A stretch of DNA of 64,000 nucleotides from Acridotheres tristis (lineage: Eukaryota; Chordata; Aves; Passeriformes; Sturnidae): positions 16,191,449-16,255,448 of the forward strand of contig CM072894.1 of assembly GCA_037013685.1 (NCBI GenBank), read 5' to 3'. Every line of letters starts with the position of its first letter. The first letter of the stretch is position 1. This document shows positions 36,771-48,952 of the stretch, one piece after another. A program made the translations under genes and the position numbers. Under the pieces are notes generated by a model. The model ran no database searches and had not been told where the DNA came from. It was given only the letters and a program-made list of their open reading frames with translations.

Positions 36771-39743
36771 GAGAATTTTTTTTTACTTTTGCATACAATT
36801 TTAGTCATTGTCCTGTGTGGCTGATATATAAGGCATTTTAATAAAAGAAGAGCAAAATATTAAATTTTATTTATTACTGCATGCTGAGGAAGAAAGAAAT
36901 TAAGAGGCTGTTGAATTGTCTTACTGTAAACTTTATGATGATGGTAGAAGTATTTTATAATATTTCAAAATCCTTGAAAATATAAAGGGAAACATGCAAC
37001 TGACCTATTTGAAAAAGTAAAAAATGCAGCACTGAGCATTTTCAGTGTTAAAAATCACAGAACAGCTTTATTTTGTACTAATTGTATGAAGCATAATTTT
37101 GTGTTTCATTGAATTTTAAACTTATTATTGTTATGGTTAAAAATATTAATTATAAATTGAATTTTCCAGTCCACTGTATTACTGAAGAAAATTATTGTAA
37201 CACATGTCTATACTGCCAGGTATAGTATGCATCCATATAAAAAATAAATGAGCATTATGATATTTCAACTTTGCACTGTTCTTTTGCATATTAAATGCTT
37301 TCTAGTATTTGAAATATTTATGCAAGTTTTAACTTTTCTTACAGCTTTTTTAAGTGGTCTAGTAAATGTATTTATTGTTTATTAAATTAGATTTTAGTGA
37401 CAAGTTTAGATAGGTTTCTCTATCTGGTTAAATGGTCAATATTTGGCCCTCAAATACCAACTTATAAATAAAAACCTAGAGAAAAAAGATACCTACCTCT
37501 ACAAAAATATTTCACACTCAGTGGCTGTACTGTGGTTTTATATTTTATCCAAGAGTTTTAACTTATATTTGTAAGATTTTTAGACGGTATAACTAGTTTT
37601 AATGGGTATATTATTATCAATTATATCTGATTTGCAAAAACTTCTGATTAAAACATATATTCCACAAGAGAGAAGACCAGCTAAGCTTGGTGAATTTAAT
37701 CATATCTATCATATCAGGAAAAACTGCCAATAGATTAACATATTAATGAAACTATTATTGGGAGATACTGCTTTGGCCCTAATAATGAGAAATGTGGCCC
37801 CTTTTCATGTAAAAACTGTGCACATCTGGGTTTGAAGAAGAAAAGTTTTCTGCATGGGGTTTTAGCTTCTGTCTGTGTTACAGCATTTTGAAGACTTTCT
37901 TTCATAGAAACCAAATTAAAATCAAGCTGGAATTACTTCCAGGTATTTGAGGAATAAAATAATCTCTACAACATCCATGAAAACAAGGTAATTTTTATCA
38001 TGTGTCTTAGCCTCATCTCATAGTTTCTTTGATATAGTTTGCATCTGGTGGCTCCTGCTTTTTCTAAAATACTATTTTAAAATGTGGCACCCAACTGGTG
38101 CTGAGAAGATGAGAACATCCCAAAAGCTGTAGGTGTTGGGTATGGTCCCACTGTTCCTGTTGGAGACTACCAAACCCTCCTGGCAGAGGGGGTGCTCAGC
38201 CTGGGGAGGTCCTGGGAGCTCCAGGGAAACTGATGGATCAGCTGCCCTGCCCAGGCTGTACCACAGGGATGTAGCTCTCTGCCAGTAGTGCTACACAGGA
38301 ACTCCATCAAAAATTTGAAAGCACTAATTAAAAGTTCTGTTACGAGCAAAATGCTGACTCTGGGCACTTGGTTGAATTGATGTGGACTGCTGAGATGGGG
38401 AAGAGGACCAGAATTAGGTGATGTGGCCCTAGTCTGCAGTAGAGACTTGTCTTTGTTTTGTGGCTTCCTTTTCCTCTCTTGCTGGTAGAACTGTAAACTT
38501 AAAATTCCTATCCTTGCATGCTAGACGGCTTCAAAAAAGTAGAGATATGAAGCAAATAAAGCAACATTTTACTGAAAGTTCATTCATCAAAAAGCTGCAT
38601 ATTTTGAAAAGGGTAAAAGTACTACTAGACCCATCAGGGATAAGTAAAGGCTATATACTATAGATTATTTTAATCCCCTTGCTAGATATAAAAGGGATAA
38701 TTACATATTTGTGGTTGAAGCCATGTGGTGGAAAAATCAATACAACTTTTTTGTATGACACTTCATTAGTGTGAAAAATTTTAAAAGCTGAAAAGAACTG
38801 CCTTGCAATTAAATGCCTCTGCTATTTCAGATTCAGTAATGGGTTTGTATTATTATCTAGTTTATTTGAAATAGTGGTTGCACTATAGCAGTAATTGGAA
38901 AACATTGATTATGCACTTGTATATAGAAAACCTGGCAAATCATTACAGGGCATAGCAACAGTTAGTTAGCCTTACTAATGAAGCACTAATTGCTGTAAGT
39001 AGGTTAACATGTTAGTGAAACTACAGGGAGATAGAGCTTTGAAATCTTTTGTCTTTTCAGTGTTATGTATTTTTTTTAGAATCTTATTTTAAGAAATCTC
39101 GTTTTTTGAACACAAACCACAAGACTTTATTGATGCTATATTTGGAATAATTTTGTAGATTTGGTTGTGTTGGTTTTTTTTCATTTAGATAGAAAGTCTG
39201 ACACACTAGTCGTATTTTTGCTACTCCAGTCAACATGGTGACTTTAATGTATGTAAATGGCTAGCTGGAGTGAAAGGCTGGTTGGCTCGATTGATTTCCT
39301 TATTCTAATGCAATTATGTCATCCATGCTATATGCTTCTTGAACAATCTTTTTTTTAATTAGACTGTTCTATGTTTGATGAGGTAGTAGCTAAACTGCTA
39401 TATGACTACTTGGGATACAATTTTTTAAAAAAATTCTTCATTTTTTGAAAACCTTGAAGGCCTCAAATCTCTCTATTAAAATGTATTAGAAATAGAAATG
39501 GATTATTTTATTATAGCTATTGACTAAGAAAGACATATTGCAATTTCTTTGATTGATTATGCTACATTAGTACATTTTGCAAGCTTTTGAATCAGAAGTA
39601 ACTTGAACTTCACGGTTGCTACCTGCTTAAGAACATATCTTTAAGGTGTGGCTTAATGAACAGCAGGAGGGATGAAATCCTGACCCCTCCTGAAATGCAG
39701 GGCACTTTCTGGCCATCCTCCTCACAGCCCTGCCTTCCTGCAG
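36771..39743. other. Very AT-rich sequence, no gene recognised
   Basis: Bases 36830-37680 are among the most AT-rich of the window. A GC-raised part at 38090-38300 (CCTGGGGAGGTCCTGGGAGCTCC) was considered as an old CR1 piece but could not be supported. No gene was recognised. Confidence 0.4.
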
Positions 39744-39856
39744 AGGGTTGCAGGGAGGCTCTCCCAGGTGGTGAGGTGCTCCCTGACCCCGGAGCCAGAG
39801 GAGCCAGTGGCTTCCGCTGCCCTTCCTTGGTGGCCCCCAGAGCCCTCCTCAGGAAG
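39744..39856 (+). other. Possible exon (splice-site pair), unsupported by homology
   Basis: The left border follows CTGCCTTCCTGCAG, a strong acceptor-like sequence. The right border is AGGAAG followed by GTGAGTG, a strong donor. Two of three frames are open over the 113 bases. The translations are Pro/Ala/Gly-rich and match nothing I know. It lies in a GC-raised patch (39640-39960), where such pairs and open frames arise more easily by chance, so it may be spurious or part of a non-coding RNA. Confidence 0.2.
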
Positions 39857-40099
39857 GTGAGTGCAGGGTTTGGCTGCATGGGGCAGAAGCTTCTGCAGCT
39901 CTTCCTCTGCCTCCCTCCCTCCTTCCCACCATATGGCACGGCAGCTCCACTGCATTTCAATACTGCTTGGCTGCAAAAGTGCAGGGCCAGGATTTCCTTG
40001 TTTTAAATAGGTGTTAAATTCTCTCCCAGATTCACAGGAATAAAGCATGACCCCCTAAGAAGTTGCATAATGACCTTGACTTACAGAACATCTTGGAAC

Positions 40100-40500
40100 A
40101 ATTCTTACATTGAAAAGTAAATGAATAACAACACACAAACTTTACTAACCAAGTGTTAGAAAATGCCAGTTGTGATTCTTACCACATTCCAATTTTTAAA
40201 AAATAACAGTGTGTGGTTTTTCCAAAGATTTTAAAGGGTAGGAGGGATGTTTTAAAGGGAAAACTGCTTTCAGTTCTGAGCTAGCTGCAACTAGTTCTGC
40301 TTTGACTCAGCTTACTTAACAATATTATACCCCTCTGTTCATAATAATGAGCTGTTTTGTGCAAAGCAGCTCATTATTATGAATGTAAGGGCATGTTTGG
40401 ACTAGTAAAGCAAATCATAAAAATTACTGCCCATGTCACGTTTTTCCTTTGTCAATAAAAGATTTTCCTCGAGGTCAGGAACAATTATTGACCAGAGAAA
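40100..40500. promoter_or_regulatory. AT-rich block around a long hairpin
   Basis: Non-repetitive sequence with a constrained look (TGACTCAG AP-1 word near 40304, CCATGTCACG near 40430), centred on the hairpin at 40338-40383. No open frame covers it. Its role is unknown. Confidence 0.25.
40338..40383. repeat. 46-base near-perfect inverted repeat (hairpin)
   Basis: The 17-base arm TTCATAATAATGAGCTG (40338-40354) is the exact reverse complement of CAGCTCATTATTATGAA (40367-40383). The 12 bases between can pair further (T.G wobble, three T-A, G-C), leaving almost no loop. The stem is about 22 bp, shorter than a usual microRNA precursor, and no terminal loop is left. A cruciform, a dyad-symmetric binding site or the ends of a tiny inverted-repeat element are alternatives. 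Confidence 0.9.
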
Positions 40501-42133
40501 AATCTCAAGTTCTATTTGGAAATTTTACCTGATGATTCTGGAAGTAAGGAAGTGAAGTTTTGAAACTAAAAGTATGTGCAGTGAACATTATCTGCAAGGT
40601 CTTTCGTGTTAAGGAAATCACGACATCTGCCAATCTTTCAAATTCCAAAGGGTAAAGAATGAGGTCTGTTAGGCTGTCATCGAACATGACAGGCTTAATG
40701 TAAAGTTTATAACAGAAAAAGGGCAATCTTATTGTGGTTTATTCAGTTTTATGTTGCTTGTTCAGTAGAAAAGCTCATTTTTTATCTAATTTATAGCATT
40801 TGAAATACCAAACAGATTTTTTACATATCTCCTGAGCTCTCAGCTCTTCTTGGCTACCCCTTAGTCATTCCTTTAGGGAGCAGTCTTAAATCCTTCCAAT
40901 TTAGCATCTATGTGAGACCAGACAATTGTTTTACTTGAGCATATCCTTCAGTTGTTATAGAGCTGTTCCTAACTCCAAACATTTTAGTTTAATTACTGCT
41001 TAGAATATTTGCTATATTTTTATCTAGGTTGCCTCTCACTTGAGCCCATTGGGCTGAAGAAAGAATTACTCCCCATGCTGTTCTGTAGCCTTTCTTGTTC
41101 AGATCTGTAATTGGCCCTGTGTTTTTGACTTTTTGCTAATAAGCAGCTTACTTGCTCTCCCACTAGACTCAACCCACCACTTTTGTTTCATGAATTTTAC
41201 AAAGGATTTTAATAGATGCTTTAGGCTATGCAAAATGTTATATGAAGGAAAGCATTAATGCTCTAGCCTTGACACAAAGGATGTGTGAATGGCTGCTTAT
41301 CATTACCGTCAGGTATCAGAATTTTCATTAGGAGTTCTGGAGGACAAAAGGGGGAAAAGTGTAGCTATATGAAAAAATATTAACCTATACTGTGCAACCA
41401 ACCACAATTGCTTAGCATTTTACATTAACTCTCTTCAGACACTGGCTCTCATTATTTTCACACATACATAATAACTGCTTATTATAGCGGTACAGTTCAC
41501 ACTGATATATTGTAGATAAGGTTGTGTCAGCACTTCCATTATAAACCCTATTTTCAGAGGTTTAAAAGGCAGCTGTAAAAATTTACTCCAGACAGAAGAT
41601 TGGTTTTCCAGGTTTCTGCCTCGAGCAATTTTTTTTCAAACCAATTAAAAACAATTGGCTGTTTTTTAAGCTACAGAAGTAAACAAAACAAATTAAGAGG
41701 TTTAAAGCACTTTTTGCACTTCTGTAACTCACAAACCTTTATTAAAAAAGAGAGAAAGAAATTTAGAAAGCAATCTGTTAATGTTATACTCACCAGTGCT
41801 GTTCTGCAAATGAAATATACACTGGGCATTGCAAAAGAGAGTTGTAAACCAGGATACTAAAGCTTAAAATTGACTCCTGAGCACAGTAGATGATTCTTAA
41901 CAAAAGAATTTTCTTTTAGGTCTAGAATATAAGCTTGGTCCTTCCTGTCACCAAGTAAAGATCTAATTTTCCTGAAGTGCTCGCTCCTCTAAGGACTGAA
42001 AAGAATCGTTTCCTCTTTGGCTTCTCCTTGGGCTCTTTGGGAAACCAAGGTGGGATTTTGCAGTCTCGTCCACGGCAGCAGTCCTGTTCAGTGTAGTGTT
42101 GGGGTCTCGTCTCAGAGCTTTCCACTCCTGCAG
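40501..42133. other. AT-rich unique sequence, no gene recognised
   Basis: No repeat or gene was recognised. Open frames at 40505-40726 and 41600-41860 are AT-biased, without domains. Confidence 0.4.
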
Positions 42134-42292
42134 GAAGATAATGATCAGGAAGTGGTAGAGGTTAAGAGAACTTCTGAGAGCCTTCCCGTTTCTGTGCGTG
42201 ACCGAGCCTGGCACTGCCCCTCCAAAGAGACAATGGAGAGAACTCCCTGCCCACCTTGCATTCCATGGATACCTATGGAGACAGCCCCACTG
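42134..42292 (+). other. Possible 159-base in-frame exon (53 codons)
   Basis: The left border follows TTTCCACTCCTGCAG, a good acceptor. The right border is CCACTG followed by GTGAGT, a consensus donor. The segment is exactly 53 codons and open in frame 0, reading E-D-N-D-Q-E-V-V-E at its start. It has no similarity I recognise. An exon-like piece with intact borders, matching phase and no stop is suggestive, but with tens of kilobases searched such a case can occur by chance. The frame would also be compatible with the open frame of the possible exon at 39744-39856. Confidence 0.25.
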
Positions 42293-45200
42293 GTGAGTCC
42301 CCAGGTGATGGATGGCTCAGTCACTCAGTGACACACTGGCACTTCCCACCAACTGTGTCATGAGTACATGCAGCCCTTCATCCTGCCACAAATTCACTGG
42401 AAGTTCTTGAGCAGAGAAGGGGTGTGCCTCCAGTTGAGTTGGAGGACTTGTCATGCAGGAGATGTGGTGCTTCCTCACCTTGCATCTGGAAGGTGAAGGC
42501 GTGGCTGCCACTTGCAGTGCTCTTTCCTTTAGTTAATCCTGTGAATATTGTCCAGGTGCCAGCATGAAGGATGGAACAGCACTGTTGGATTTTGCTCTGT
42601 AACTGGACCTGGCAGTGAGGAAGAAAAATAACAGCACACCCATGGTTATGGAGGTTACTTGGGAGGTACCCAAATTATTCAGCTTGATGTCCCAACATTT
42701 CAGCCCATCTGTTCAAATAGGGATTTATCCACTACTGTGAATTGTGCCTTAGTATCTGCTGGGTAATATTATGCGTTAATTTCTGCAAATAGATTTAGGT
42801 ATGACATTTCTGACAGTTGTTCAGCTGAAATGGATTAATAATGCATTTTTATGATCTTCTTTTCACTTAAAAATATATTACAATGCAGTGTATTGAGATA
42901 GACTCTAGTTTTAAAAGAAATATTTTTAATATATTTAAATAAAGTTGGCTCATTTGGGATAGACATGGGCAAAAGAAAAACAGCACCCTATGCATGTTCT
43001 TGAACCCTTGTCACTAATTTGGAGGTATATTCTGTCTTCTCCCTTAAATGATTTCACAAGGAAATGTCATGTGCCAGAAATGTGGCTGGGAAATGCCAGT
43101 ACTCTATCTTATACCATAAGAACCAAGGACCAAATCCTGAAGTTTTTCCTAGATATTTGTGTCTGTTTGCAATATGGGAACGTCCCCATCATAGAACTGA
43201 GTAAAGTGTCTGTAACTTGGGAAAACGTATAAAGGTACCTGGAACAATGGCAAGATTTGGAAATTAAAGCCTATCAGTCATGAGTTTAGAGGTGGCGGTT
43301 CATACAAATTGGAAAAACATGTGACAAACACAACAAGAGTCCATGTTTGCTTGCTTATTTGTTTTTGCTATATGGTAGGGATAACAAACCAGAAATCAGA
43401 CTGTTAATGAAAGCAGCTTAATAGGATATTGAACTTGTGACCCTATAAGCTTCTCTTAGTTCCCCTCCTCACAGAGTCCCATTAAGTTCCACACAGGTAA
43501 TTAATTACCTGTATCCTCGTGGTACCTGCCCACAGGGCAGTACCAAGCCAGCAAGTGCTGGCACAGGGCACACCTGCCCTGGCTGTCCCAACCCTGCTCC
43601 AGGCTGCCTCACACAGAGCTGGTGGCACTGATGTGAGAGAAAGCCATTGCTGCCTGCCTCTCTGAATAGACAGGTGTGGGGTATCCATAATCACATCTGT
43701 CTGCCTTGTGAGGCAATAGTTGCACAAGCATGAAACGTAATAAGAAAGAAAACACAGAAAAGAAATGTGAAAAGGTAGCAAAGTTCATGCATCATAATGT
43801 AGTTTCTATTTAAACAAAAATTCAAATTTAATTGTAAAATTGAGGTGGCCTTGTTTATGGAGGAGCTAATAGTATCTCTGTAAAGCTCATTACGTCTAAG
43901 CCATCTTATGTTTTAAAATTTACAAAAAAAGAAGCAATTTGTGTTTGTAATCTTATAGAAGAATTGCAAATTAAAAATTGAGGCAAAGGATCAGGCAGGT
44001 TTCATCTGGGCAAAATAATTCATGTTGAGTTCCAGTTCTCTGATCTTTCCTGAAAAAGCTGTTTGGTTTGTGCTTATTCAGCAGCTAATGGAGATAGGAT
44101 ATATCTCATTAGTTTTTTGGGCAATGCACCCAAGTGTACCGAAACTGCAAGAACTCAAAGAATGAGTGTGCAATCAGGAAGAATGGAAATGGGAAGAACA
44201 GTGTTTAATATAGTCTGGATACTTTTTCATTTTATGGATTCTAAGATATAGGTTACCCCACAGTATTTAGTGTTAATGGCGCATCACCGCATTTTCTCCA
44301 CTACATGGAATTGTTTCCACGAGATTTGTATACAAGGAGATAAAAATATAATGGCTGGGCTTAAATGACACATTGCAATTATCTAGAAACAAATAACTAA
44401 AAAATACCATTGGAGAGTTTGACCTTTTCGACAGAGAAGTTTAGCTTTTAAATATAGGCAAGAAATATCCAAGTACAAATTTTGTCCAGCTTTCTATATG
44501 TGCTTTGATCACAGGACTGGCTCCTAGTAAAGTGTTCTTCCCTTCAGTTCTCTGTAAGCTCACAGAGGCAGTATTACAGATAGAGATTTCTCTTTGCAAT
44601 CCAAGAAGAGAGAGTAAAACCAGTCTTTGTGTCAGCCTAGTTGGCTGAGGTCAACTACAGGCAGAATATAGATGATTTACCCTGATGTGCCATGGTTAGA
44701 ATGGAGCTTAGGATTTGTCCTTTGGGCAGTGTAAGCTCAATGGAACAACCTCTAGCAAATTGTGTCCCTCAAAAGTGAAGGCACAGCCAAGAGTGCGAGT
44801 TTATTTCTGATCCTACATGACGTAAGTTTTGGTGTGGTTTTCATTCGTTTTTTTTCTGCTTAGTTCTAGTTTATCCTCTAAAAGTAGGAGAAACATGTGT
44901 CAACTGTAGAATATGAAACACACACAAGGCAGGTTCTATGAAGTGTTGGTATAATGCACACCACTTTAAATAATTGTAAACTGTTCACAGAATTGCATAG
45001 TCTGTAACCTTTTGAGAGCAGAACTAAAGAAGCATTGAAAGAGCAAGGTCTTGAGTACATTTAAAATATATGGAGAGCACTGTATAAACTCCCCAACACC
45101 TTTGACTAAAAGCAGATATCAATAACTAAAATACCTCCAAATACAGAGGCACGATTAAAAAAAAATGCCTCTAACTTAGAGACCAGGGAAAATTTGTTTT

Positions 45201-46139
45201 CTCCCCTTATAAATTAGCAAAATTTTCTGTAAAACACTTTGACAGCGTTGTCTACAAAAGACAAGCCCAGCTGAAAGCGGAGTTGGAGACAAGAACAAAA
45301 CTTTCCTAGTTGGCTCCAACATTGTTTAACTTGAGCATAGGGATCCACCTTAAGAAAGGTCCAAGGAGTGAGATGGAAACCAAATACAGTCAAAGGAAGT
45401 TGGGGATGTGGGTGTCAGGTTGTCAGTAATCTGACAGCTGTGGTAACTACCCTCTAATCCAGCAGCTCCAGCCACGCTCTCGGCTGACACCGCCAGGACT
45501 GACTGACAGCTGAAGAGCGGGCACTTTTTACAGGCAAAAGTGACATCCAGTCTATTAAGGCTGACAAGCACAAAGCAGAGATTTGCCCTGAATGGTTTGG
45601 TACTGAAGCCTAGTAAAGGGGTTATTTGAAAGGTCTTAGAGAAAGTGTCAGACTCAAGCTCAGATGATAACAATATTGTAATGATAGCACTGGACAATGA
45701 AGTGCTATGATTGCCCATACAGGCCAGGAAGATTGCATGTGGATATTGAGCTCCAGAAGCCAGTTTACAGCAGCAGATTCTCAAGGCAAACTCGCAGCAG
45801 CTCTAAACACACTCTGTCAGAAATTTAATTTTTTTTTTTTTCGGTGGATAATAATCTACTCGTGCCTTTGTTACATTTGCTCTAGTGTCTAAGGAAAAAA
45901 CTAGCAGAAGGGCAATTACTGCACACCCTATAAAAGATAGAAATAATGAAAGTGTCACACTCAGTGTCTTGCAGGTTGAATTAAGAATGCTCGCAATATT
46001 GAAAAACTACATTAATAATTGAAATAGCTGTATCCTAGTCCAAATGTTAAGTAATGGAGAAATCTGGGTGTGATACTGTACTGTAAATGCATACATAGAT
46101 GTACTTGACAAAAAGGGGCTAAAAAGTAAATAGAAAAAG
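42293..46139. other. Unique sequence, no gene recognised
   Basis: The longest open frame of the window (144 codons, minus strand, 45350-45784) lies here. It has no recognisable domain and no family resemblance, so it is not called as a gene. Bases 43490-43640 are GC-raised. Bases 43890-44010 and 45240-45310 look mixed and non-repetitive, possibly regulatory. A T-run of 13 is at 45829-45841. Confidence 0.45.
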
Positions 46140-46141
46140 TA

Positions 46142-46248
46142 TAGCATTGTGTAGTAGTTAAGCAGCTGACTGGTGTTGTGAGGCTCCAGGTCTTACAAAT
46201 GTGACCCTTCATTACAGCAGGATCTGAATCTGCTATTGACTAGCATTT
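46142..46248 (+). mobile_element. Probable decayed MIR SINE, 5' part
   Basis: GTGTAGTAGTTAAGCAGC at about 46149 resembles the tRNA-derived start of MIR (TAGTGGTTAAGAGCAC). CTGAATCTGCTATTGACTAGC at about 46224-46244 resembles the following AATCCTGGCTCTGCCACTTACTAGC. About 45 bases between them fit poorly, so an insertion or a chance match is possible. Orientation is +. Confidence 0.4.
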
Positions 46249-46610
46249 TTTAATATTCCTTTAAATGTTCCTGAGATGTTCCTTTTTCAGCCAAGCTCTT
46301 AAAATTTTATTCTTTCTTTTTCTTGTTTTTTTATAAAATACAGTGTTTAATCAAATGATGAAGTGAATTTTTTATTTTTTGTTTACACAGAAGCTTAGTT
46401 CTGTAGGCAGCTGCATCTTCATTCCCATTCTCCCTGGTACTGTCCTTCAGATCCCTCATCTGGCATCCACACTTAGTGGGTGCTAGAAACCAGATGTATT
46501 AGCTGGCTTTTCAAGTAGAAACAGCACCATCCAACAGTTTAAGCCATCTGCAAATTCTTCAAAAATCTATATAATTGTTTTCCCAATATCAAAGTGATCC
46601 TGCATTTGGG

Positions 46611-46680
46611 TTTTCTTTTGTGTTGTTTTTTTGTTTGTATTTTTGTTTTGTTTTTTAGTTTGTTTTAGTTTTATGTTCTT
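46611..46680 (+). repeat. T-rich low-complexity tract (TTTTG-type)
   Basis: About 70 bases of T-runs broken by single or double G (TTTTGTTTTG style), followed by a pyrimidine-rich end. Low-complexity sequence of this kind is common in songbird genomes. Confidence 0.9.
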
Positions 46681-47688
46681 TCCCCCGCCTCTTTTCTTCC
46701 AGATACCTTCAGGAAATCACCCTTCCTTTCCATTAGATTATTTTATGTAGCTCCAGTCTATGAACTGAAGTTAGCCTAAGAGAAAGAAGACTCAATTTTA
46801 TGTCTCTTCTGCCTGCTGACTGCATTTTCTGGGGAATAAACGTTTATAAGCAAAATTATCAGATCAAGTTTAAAACAACTCAGATTCTAATTGCCAAGGA
46901 ACAAGAATGGCCAAATCACGGTCACTGACTAAAGAAGGAAGAGTTTATAGGAAAAAAAAAAACTGAAGTTTTTTCAGCTTCAGGAGTTTGCAGCGCTAAA
47001 ACCTGCACATAGTTTGATTGCCAGTAGGTGAATAGTCAAGTTTGGAGTAATTTTCATTCATTGCTACTCGTTGTCCAATTATTGCCTTTAAACAGAATTT
47101 TTTGTGAAGATGGAATACCAGTGGTGGAAGCACTTCTGCTTGAAGACAGAGGCATTGATTGCAGGCTTTGCTCCAGGTGTGTGGAAGAGCTTGTGCCTGT
47201 AAATGGCTGTAGGAGCGGACACTGCTTTCAGCTGAGAAGCCAAGGCAGAATAAATGTGAGTGTGGCCAGTCCTGGGTGCTGCAGACCTCATAGATGGATG
47301 TGGTACGTGGGCTGGCTTAATGAGATCTGTTGATTCTGGAGGAGTCTCTGGGTGTCACTGTGAACTGACAACATTGTGACTTCTTTGCTGAAGTCCTTTA
47401 TGCTGCCATGAAATTTTTAAAATGTTCTGTTCTGACCTGTACAAATAATTGTTTTCACTCCTCCATGTGTTTTGGATTTCTTGAACATTTATGTGATGTA
47501 GATTCCAATATTTTGGGCTGGTGAGACCAATGGGTGGAACTAAATGTGTGAGTGAAAATATTCTGTGTGAAGGTCAAACCTCATTGTTTTCAAAAACAGT
47601 CAACGGGAAGTAAGTGAAAATTATATGAATATATTAAATGTAGTTAATAATCCTATAAAATATACAGAATACTTCCACATTTGTTCCA

Positions 47689-47729
47689 TTATATATATGT
47701 GCATGTGTGTATATATAGATATAATATAT
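47689..47729. repeat. TA/TG-alternating microsatellite
   Basis: An alternating purine-pyrimidine stretch (TATATATATG, then TGTGTGTATATATAG). It may adopt unusual helical forms; imperfect and probably variable in length. Confidence 0.85.
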
Positions 47730-47806
47730 GGTTTTTAGTATGATGGTTTGGTTCATTTGGGGTGGGAGTGGGTTAACGTTTTTGTGTATGTGTGTTTGGT
47801 TGGGGG

Positions 47807-47847
47807 TTTTTTGTTTTGTTTTTTTTCTTTTTTCTTTTTTTTTTATT
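47807..47847 (+). repeat. T-rich low-complexity tract
   Basis: T-runs of 6 to 10 separated by single G or C residues. Confidence 0.9.
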
Positions 47848-48293
47848 CATAAGCTAGGATTTGCTTTTATTTCCTTGCCACTTAATGTTTTATTTCAACA
47901 ATTAGTTAATGTGATTTTTTTTTTTTAGCAAGTAGATTTCACTCAGGGCAAACAAACCTGCTTACAGATCTTTATGTTTCTAGAAGCATAACACAAATAC
48001 ATAACTTTTGGCAAGAGTTCAATAGAAAGAATTACCTGAAACTCGGTGCCAATGTATTCCTGTATTTGCTGTTCTAAACTAAAAACCTGATCACTGACTC
48101 TGTTGTAGCCATCTGTCATTTACAAAATGACACATCCAATTTAAAACCACTAGGAAACAAAATGTTTAATCAGAATTTTAGGAATACTTGCTAACCATGA
48201 ATCTTGAAAGCCTAAGTACTTAGCTATTACTATGCAATTTATCTGACAAGGGGTGTCATCTATTGCAGACGATGTACAAGTGCAAGTCAGCAT

Positions 48294-48365
48294 CACCTTG
48301 AGCAGGTTACTTTATTTGTCCTTTGCCCCAATTTTCCAGTCTGTGGAATGGGAAATAGAGATTTT
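48294..48365 (+). mobile_element. MIR SINE fragment (core and 3' region)
   Basis: The bases ACCTTGAGCAGGTTACTT, then TTTGCCCCAATTTTCC, then CTGTGGAATGGGAAATAGAG align in order with the MIR consensus parts ACCTTGGGCAAGTCACTT, CTGTGCCTCAGTTTCC and CTGTAAAATGGGGATAATA. Only one base of insertion is needed and most positions agree. MIR copies in birds are very old, so a copy this recognisable may be under constraint. The open frame covering it (48253-48537) is therefore not a gene. Confidence 0.72.
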
Positions 48366-48823
48366 CCCATTTATTGGAAAAGTATTGACAGGAGAGAAAG
48401 TTCAAGTGTGTTTCTTACATACCAGTCTTGCACAAAGTTTTTACTACATGTGTCTGCCAAAGGTATTAGAAAATACTGTAGATTTTTGGCTATTAATGGG
48501 AAGCTTTATGGTGGAATTATGTGACTGGGGGACTTGATAGGACAGGAAGCCTGTCTAGTTATGTATTTCTAGACCATAACTAAAAGATATGAACACAGAG
48601 CGCTGAAATGCAAAGTTTAGTGATGAAAATCTGCACAGAAGCAGACTCCTCCTGGGTCATCAAACTTGATCACTTTGTACATTAAATTTTGTTAGACTTT
48701 TTTTACTCATATTGTGCTTGATTTCTACTACTTTATAAAAGCAGCTCTGTAAGTTCCTAAGTTACAGAATTACCCTGCATAACTATACAAAGCAAAAGAA
48801 ATCCCCTGTTCTGAGGAGCTCAG

Positions 48824-48952
48824 CTTTAACAGATGAGACAGATGGAGATGTGAAATGATTCACCCAGCATCACCCCAGAAACAGGAGATCAGTCACAAGA
48901 TGTTCTAGGAAGACTCAGGGTATCAGACTGCCCTGGCTCCTTTAGGCTCCTC
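48824..48952 (-). mobile_element. Probable decayed MIR-like SINE
   Basis: Read on +, ACAGATGAGACAGATGGAG, then GAAATGATTCACCCAGCATCACCC, then CAGACTGCCCTGGCTCC follow the order of the reverse-complement MIR parts CAGATGAGGAAACTGAGG, TTAAGTGACTTGCCCAAGGTCAC and CAGTCTGGCTCC. The element would lie on the minus strand. Divergence is high; a related tRNA-SINE is equally possible. Confidence 0.5.

Larger units (their letters stand above)
46249..48293. other. Unique sequence with T-rich tracts, no gene recognised
   Basis: It holds the T-rich tract at 46611-46680, a TA/TG-rich microsatellite at 47689-47729, and T-rich tracts at 47807-47847 and 47915-47926. The last ends in TTTTTTAGCAAG, which is acceptor-like but has no matching downstream donor that I could see. 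Open frames on both strands (47028-47333) are featureless. Confidence 0.45.

Noticed and set aside
38090..38300. GC-raised stretch suspected to be an old CR1 piece
   Set aside because: A few shared words (CTGGGGAGGTCCTGGGAGCTCC) but no collinear match to any part of CR1 I could recall.
45350..45784. Longest open frame, 144 codons on the minus strand
   Set aside because: No recognisable domain, no promoter or splice context, and a length within reach of chance for this much sequence.
46519..46540. REST/NRSF-like site (CAGCACCATCCAACAG)
   Set aside because: The left half fits but the right half is shifted by one base and lacks the GGACAG core.
48253..48537. 94-codon open frame on +
   Set aside because: It runs through a MIR SINE fragment, so it is not a gene.
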